A DNA stretch of 19,927 nucleotides from positions 1-19,927 of the forward strand of contig JAGHBZ010000041.1 in the NCBI GenBank assembly GCA_021160705.1. Direction: 5' to 3'. The notes beneath the pieces are model-generated. The model was given only the letters and a program-made list of their open reading frames with translations, had not been told where the DNA came from and did not search any database. This document shows positions 15,755-19,927 of the stretch, piece after piece. Made by a program: the position numbers and the translations under genes. The first letter of the stretch is position 1. Each line of letters begins with the position of its first letter. The stretch comes from Candidatus Sumerlaeota bacterium. GTDB lineage: Bacteria > Sumerlaeota > Sumerlaeia > MWCT01 > JAGHBZ01.

Positions 15755-16528
15755 ATGATACTGGACAGATTCAGGCTTGAGGGTAAGAATGCCTTGGTTG
15801 TGGGAGCTGCCAGAGGCATAGGAAAGGCATACGCACAGGCACTTGCTGAAGCAGGTGCCAATGTCGTCATCGGCGATATTCTTAAGAATGAAGCACAAAA
15901 GACCGCTGATGAACTGGCAAAGACTACCGGGAGAAAAGTTATCTCCATTTATGTGGACGTCAGAGATACGTCTTCGGTCAAGAAGATGTTTGATGAATAT
16001 CTCCAAGAGATGGGTGAGCTTAACATAGCGGTAAATAATGCGGGGATTGCCACCAATGCACCGGCAGAGGAACTGACTGAGGAGATGTGGGATGAACTGA
16101 TGGCAATAAATCTGAGAGGTATTTTTCTGTGTTGTCGTGAAGAGGGTCAGATAATGATAAAGCAAGGTAAAGGCGGTGCAATAATCAACACTGCATCTAT
16201 GTCGGCAAGAATAGTAAATTATCCGCAGAAACAGGCACATTACAATGCTTCTAAGGCAGGAGTGGTGATGCTGACGAAGGCGCTGGCAGTGGAGTGGGCT
16301 GAATATAATATAAGGGTCAACGCCATTAGCCCTGGCTACACACTTACAGAGATGAACCTCAGACCTGAGGTGGAGAAGTTACATCCTCACTGGATTGAAA
16401 GGACACCTATGAAAAGACTGGCAGACCCGGAAGATATGATGGGTGCAGTGGTATTTCTTGCATCTGAGACAGCTTCTTTCATTACCGGTCATGAGCTCGT
16501 CATAGATGGGGGATTCACATTATGGTAA
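15755..16528 (+). CDS. Short-chain dehydrogenase/reductase, probable polyol/ketose oxidoreductase
   Basis: 257 residues, with an excellent AAGGAGGTG ribosome-binding site 8 bases before the ATG. It is a classical SDR Rossmann protein. The nucleotide loop is VGAARGIG (Gly17, Gly21, Gly23), with Val replacing the usual Thr. Asp41 at the end of the second strand favours NAD(H) over NADP(H). NNAG is at 94-97, and the catalytic residues are Asn119, Ser150, Tyr163 and Lys167 (YNASK). The C-terminal pattern MNLRPEV ... TPMKRLADPEDM ... TGHELVIDGGF resembles sugar-polyol dehydrogenases such as mannitol-2-dehydrogenase, arabinitol dehydrogenase and gluconate 5-dehydrogenase. Interconversion of a ketose and a polyol fits the neighbouring epimerase and isomerase. 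The exact substrate is not readable. It is followed after 16 bases by the isomerase gene. Confidence 0.9.
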   Translation: MILDRFRLEGKNALVVGAARGIGKAYAQALAEAGANVVIGDILKNEAQKTADELAKTTGRKVISIYVDVRDTSSVKKMFDEYLQEMGELNIAVNNAGIATNAPAEELTEEMWDELMAINLRGIFLCCREEGQIMIKQGKGGAIINTASMSARIVNYPQKQAHYNASKAGVVMLTKALAVEWAEYNIRVNAISPGYTLTEMNLRPEVEKLHPHWIERTPMKRLADPEDMMGAVVFLASETASFITGHELVIDGGFTLW

Positions 16529-16544
16529 AAGGGGGAGAGTGGTG

Positions 16545-17885
16545 ATGGAAATCAAGACAATCATCTCGGCAACCTCCGAAGGATGGGGTCATCTATTAAA
16601 AACCGAAGAGAGACAACAAGAGCTTAACCTGTTCAGGGAGAAGATAGAAGAGGAGATAGCCCAGTTATTGCCAGATGACCTGCGACTGGTGTGTCATTAT
16701 TTTACCAATAAGGATGAGGAGCGAAATTTTGTAGAACGGGAAGTCAAAGCCGGGGAGAGCATCATCTATTTTGCGCTCAGTTTTGATACTCCAGGGATTT
16801 TCAGTTTGATTAATAAAAAATGTCCCCTGCTTTATGTATCCAAACCTTATGCGGGTCATGCCTGGAGCGGACAGACCTGGCCGGGTTCTGATGAACCAAA
16901 TCTCCTTCGGACACCTGAAGCAGAGAAAGTCGTCTTCGTTATGAGTAGCAGCAATAAAGAGATAATAGATGGCATACGTGTGATTTATGCAACCGAGCGG
17001 CTTAAAAGAAGCAAAGTGCTACTCATTACTGAGAGACCCGGCGAACTCATTAACTACTATATCGTAAAGCGACCAGTGGGTTTTAATGAGATTAAGGAGA
17101 GATTCGGAACGGAAATCGTAAAAGTCGGGAGTAAAGAGTATAAATCATACTGCACTGGTGCCAGAAGAGAAGATGCTAAGAAAATAGCAAAAGAATTAAT
17201 TAACAATGCCCTATATACAATTGAACCCAAAGAGGAAGAAATCATAGACGCCTGCCAGGTATATCTTGGGCTGAAAAATATGCTCTCTGAGTATAATGTT
17301 GATGCTCTCAGTATAGATTGTCTTTCAGCGGATATTCTTAAGGACTCCATAGCTTATCCATGCGTAGGGTTCTCAATGCTAAATAGCGAAGGTATTCCAG
17401 CCGCCTGCGAGGGTGATGTCTTCTCACTTCTGACTATGATGCTTTATCGTTACCTTGCCGACATTCCATCTTTTATCACTGACCCGGTAATTGATATGCA
17501 TCGTGGCACGGTGATTCACGCACATTGCGTTGCCCCTTTAAAGTGGGACGGAAAACAAGTGCATCCTTACATCATCCGAAGTCATGCAGAGGATAATAGA
17601 AGCGTATCACTTCAGGTAAAAGCTAAAATAGGAGAACCCTGCACAGTGGCAAAGATTCTGGAGACAGAGACCCTGACATTAAGCTGGGGCAGTATAATTT
17701 CTAACCCGGATATAAATCGTGGATGTCGGACTAAAGTGGAGATAGCAGTGGAAGGAGATGTACTTAAGTTATTGAGGAGCTGGCGAGGAGACCTTCATCG
17801 TGTCCTCGCATACGGCTCACATCGCTGGGCTCTGGAAGAAGTTGCCAGACTCATTGGACTGGAGCTCTATTACGAGACCTTGTAA
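16545..17885 (+). CDS. L-fucose/L-arabinose isomerase-family protein, aldose-ketose isomerase
   Basis: 446 residues from the ATG at 16545, after GGGGGAGAG. Two in-frame GTG codons just upstream and a longer open frame overlap the SDR gene, but give no better start. It belongs to the FucI/AraA-like fold (COG2407-type). An N-terminal substrate-docking part covers about 1-230, and the catalytic metal site lies in AACEGDVFSLLTMM (Glu289) and FITDPVID (Asp313), followed by VIHAHCVAP (His325, His327) and a late His418/His426. The spacing Glu289-Asp313 equals that of Glu337-Asp361 in E. coli L-fucose isomerase. It is shorter than FucI (about 590 residues) and similar in size to the short archaeal/bacterial relatives. 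A cytoplasmic Mn2+-dependent aldose-ketose isomerase is expected. Substrate candidates are fucose, arabinose, mannose or an unusual hexose. Confidence 0.85.
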   Translation: MEIKTIISATSEGWGHLLKTEERQQELNLFREKIEEEIAQLLPDDLRLVCHYFTNKDEERNFVEREVKAGESIIYFALSFDTPGIFSLINKKCPLLYVSKPYAGHAWSGQTWPGSDEPNLLRTPEAEKVVFVMSSSNKEIIDGIRVIYATERLKRSKVLLITERPGELINYYIVKRPVGFNEIKERFGTEIVKVGSKEYKSYCTGARREDAKKIAKELINNALYTIEPKEEEIIDACQVYLGLKNMLSEYNVDALSIDCLSADILKDSIAYPCVGFSMLNSEGIPAACEGDVFSLLTMMLYRYLADIPSFITDPVIDMHRGTVIHAHCVAPLKWDGKQVHPYIIRSHAEDNRSVSLQVKAKIGEPCTVAKILETETLTLSWGSIISNPDINRGCRTKVEIAVEGDVLKLLRSWRGDLHRVLAYGSHRWALEEVARLIGLELYYETL

Positions 17886-17899
17886 AGGAGGAAGTTAAA

Positions 17900-19927
17900 A
17901 TGAAGAAAAAGATGGTATTTTTGATACCGCATTCTCACTCTGACCTCTCCTGGGGTGGCACTTTTTCGCAATGCGAAGTTATGAATATGGAGGCATTGGA
18001 TAGTGCCGTTGAATATATGCGAAGAAAAAGAAAATTTAGATTCACCTGTGAACATGTGTATGCAGTGAAGAGGTACCTGGAGTTGATGCCAGAGGAAAAA
18101 AAGAGGGCGATAATAAGACAGATAAAGAGTGGTCGTATGGAAATCTCGGCACTTTATCACGGAACCGAAGAAAACTTCCCTGGTCCAGAGGCTTTGGCAA
18201 GGAATTTCCTTTTTGGGAAGAAGTGGCTGAAACAGACACTCGGTGTTGATAGTCGTGTAGCGTGGAGTATGGATACCCCGGGACATACCACTCAGATGCC
18301 ACAGCTCCTGAAGAAAGCCGGAGTGGATTTTTACGTAATTTCAGGTGGAGCAGAGGGACAGAGGCTTTTTCATTGGCGTTCTCCCGATGGCACATCAGTT
18401 GCCGTCTTCTCAATGGGGGGTTATTGCTGGTCACTCTGGCTTGGATTTCGTGAAAATTTGAAAACGATTAGAGAGAAATTTCCAAAATGGCTGGAACAGC
18501 TCAAGGATAGGGAGATAGTACTCATAGATGATGGATGTGATTGGTCAAAGGTGGAAAAGGTGCTTGAGCGAACGGTAAATGCCTGGAACAGAAAAGGCGA
18601 GCCAGAAGTAAAGATTGTCACCACTATGGAATTCAAGGAAGCAATTAAGGAGCATATCCCCGGTGCGCCGGAATATGAAGGCGAGATGCCCACCAGCTGG
18701 GTCTTTACCCCGACTGGTGTGCCAGAGACCTATTATTACATCAGGTATGGGGAGCATGGACTCAGGGCTGTGGAATCTTTACTTGTTTTTACGCAAAGGT
18801 TTACAGAAAGGAGTTACGACTATTTCTCTGAGCTGCTCTCAAGGGCGTGGGAGAGATTGGTCTTGCGGGTAGAGCATAACTGGTTCGGACTTAACACCCA
18901 AATTACCGAACAGGAGAGGAAGGATGAGCTCAGTCTGAGTTATAGAGTGAGCCAGGACCTACTTGCTTATGCCACTGAGGAGATATGCGAGAGAATAAGG
19001 TTTCGTGAAGAAAAAGCGCGTCCCATTGTGGTTTTCAATCCGACATTTTATCCTCGGTCTGACTATGTAGAGGTCAAAGTGGATAATCTCAGACAGATAA
19101 TATCTCCCGAGGTTTCAGAGGCAGATATGTATGTATTTCATCTTTATGACAACGAAGGGAATCTGCTGGAGATGGAGACATTAAGAGAGATAAGACGTGA
19201 GGATGGACAGCTGCGTGGGCTTAAAATAGGCTTTATGGCTGAGAATGTCCCTTCACTTGGTTACCGAACCTACTATCTCAAATGGGGTAAAAGATGGGCA
19301 AGGGAGATGGCAGTGAGCACAGATGCGACATCTATCCAGAATGAGTACTATACCTTAAGGTTTGCCCCTTCAGGACAAATATTGAGTATTTATGACAGAA
19401 AAGATGGGCTGGAGATGGTAAAGAATGGATTCCTGGAGTCCTATGCACTTGAGGATAGAAATGTTGACCTTGAGGAATGGCTCACTGGAATGAGAGATAA
19501 TGAAGAGCTGAAAGGAGTTTCAATAAAAGGCTCTATAGTCAGAGGTGAGGCAATCATAAGGAGCTTTATTCCAGAAGTAGCTGAGATAGAGAAACGTCTG
19601 ACTCTTTACAGGAGGACAGATTTTATTGATATAGAGCTCAGGATAGATTGGTTGGGCAAAGATTATACACAATTAAGGACTGCTTTCCCATTCGCCCTGG
19701 AGGGTGAATATTATTATGAGACACCATTCTGTCGGGTAAAATACCCTGATAAATTGCCTATCTGGATGCCGTATGGACAGCCCTGGGAAGGAGCAGAAAT
19801 ATGGGAATGTTTCCGCTGGCCGGAGCTTAAGAGCCTCACACAGAAACGGCAGGTTCAGAACTGGGTGATGCTCGCAGGGAAAAAAGCAAACCTCCTGCTC
19901 ATAACCTCGCATCCGGTATATCAATTC
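17900..19927 (+). CDS. Cytoplasmic GH38-type alpha-mannosidase-like protein, 3' partial
   Basis: 676 codons are visible and the frame stays open to the last base, so the stop lies beyond the window. The ATG at 17900 follows TAAAGGAGGAA, 14 bases after the isomerase stop. There is no signal peptide. The GH38 N-terminal barrel shows HSHSDLSW (zinc ligands His13 and Asp15) and SMDTPGHTTQMPQLL (Asp125, probable catalytic nucleophile). Then come the helical middle domain with PTSWVFTPTG, VEHNWFG (His326), and the start of the beta-sandwich region at VVFNPTFYPRSDYVEVKV (about 377-394). The zinc-site motif resembles canonical GH38 (HxDxxW) more closely than the secreted one does. It probably hydrolyses alpha-mannosides after uptake, and its place behind the transporter, SDR and isomerase genes fits. 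GH38 members can also act on related linkages, so the substrate is unproven. Confidence 0.93.
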   Translation, partial: MKKKMVFLIPHSHSDLSWGGTFSQCEVMNMEALDSAVEYMRRKRKFRFTCEHVYAVKRYLELMPEEKKRAIIRQIKSGRMEISALYHGTEENFPGPEALARNFLFGKKWLKQTLGVDSRVAWSMDTPGHTTQMPQLLKKAGVDFYVISGGAEGQRLFHWRSPDGTSVAVFSMGGYCWSLWLGFRENLKTIREKFPKWLEQLKDREIVLIDDGCDWSKVEKVLERTVNAWNRKGEPEVKIVTTMEFKEAIKEHIPGAPEYEGEMPTSWVFTPTGVPETYYYIRYGEHGLRAVESLLVFTQRFTERSYDYFSELLSRAWERLVLRVEHNWFGLNTQITEQERKDELSLSYRVSQDLLAYATEEICERIRFREEKARPIVVFNPTFYPRSDYVEVKVDNLRQIISPEVSEADMYVFHLYDNEGNLLEMETLREIRREDGQLRGLKIGFMAENVPSLGYRTYYLKWGKRWAREMAVSTDATSIQNEYYTLRFAPSGQILSIYDRKDGLEMVKNGFLESYALEDRNVDLEEWLTGMRDNEELKGVSIKGSIVRGEAIIRSFIPEVAEIEKRLTLYRRTDFIDIELRIDWLGKDYTQLRTAFPFALEGEYYYETPFCRVKYPDKLPIWMPYGQPWEGAEIWECFRWPELKSLTQKRQVQNWVMLAGKKANLLLITSHPVYQF

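Noticed and set aside
15677..16240. 187-codon minus-strand ORF with hydrophobic stretches
   Set aside because: It overlaps the SDR gene and its strong ribosome-binding site on the opposite strand. The hydrophobicity reflects the complement of SDR codons.
1..19927. Mobile element, CRISPR array, tRNA or other RNA gene
   Set aside because: No transposase, direct-repeat array, target-site duplication or tRNA-like cloverleaf was noticed by eye. The window is densely coding on one strand. Small structured RNAs inside intergenic gaps cannot be fully excluded without covariance searches.

Overview
The window looks like a carbohydrate-utilisation region from an uncultured bacterium. All supported genes read on the + strand. 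Neither end of the window is a gene boundary: the first gene lacks its start and the last lacks its end. The organism cannot be named from this sequence. Three things hint at a poorly sampled free-living lineage such as Omnitrophota, Hydrogenedentes, Sumerlaeota or Armatimonadota. These are the prepilin-type protein (FTLIELL followed by an IPNFLEAQ segment, with a DPTNGTVSDGDIW-type ending), the many secreted or modular beta-sandwich proteins, and the abundant AGA/AGG arginine codons. That placement is inference.

Region A (1-5592) is secretory. It holds two tandem, homologous, large secreted proteins of a family I do not recognise, aromatic-rich and made of beta-sandwich-like modules. The first ends in an Ig-like module, a Pro-Thr repeat and a short tail. 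The second ends in a CBM9-like module. A perfect 9-bp inverted repeat separates them, and a terminator-like hairpin follows the second. Next comes a Trp- and Cys-rich type IV pilin / pseudopilin-like protein.

Region B (5593-7679) holds a ketose 3-epimerase-like TIM-barrel protein and a LacI-family repressor with a TTG start. A sigma70-like promoter with a possible LacI-type operator precedes the pair. A second, similar operator lies directly after lacI inside a better sigma70-like promoter.

Region C (7680-19927) starts with about 450 bases holding only a short signal-peptide ORF and a 49-codon ORF, possibly one frameshifted gene. Then follow a 1490-residue secreted GH38-type alpha-mannosidase-like protein (DUF3047-like domain, CBM-like domain, GH38, CBM-like domain), two sugar ABC permeases, a lipoprotein sugar-binding protein, a short-chain dehydrogenase, an L-fucose/L-arabinose isomerase-like protein, and a second GH38-type protein without a signal peptide that runs off the window.

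A working model, by inference: an extracellular GH38 enzyme trims a mannose-containing glycan, and the ABC importer takes up oligosaccharides using an ATPase encoded elsewhere. A cytoplasmic GH38 enzyme then hydrolyses them, and the isomerase, the ketose 3-epimerase and the SDR interconvert aldose, ketose and polyol. The LacI regulator would sense a pathway sugar. No tRNA, rRNA, CRISPR array, insertion sequence or phage gene was seen.
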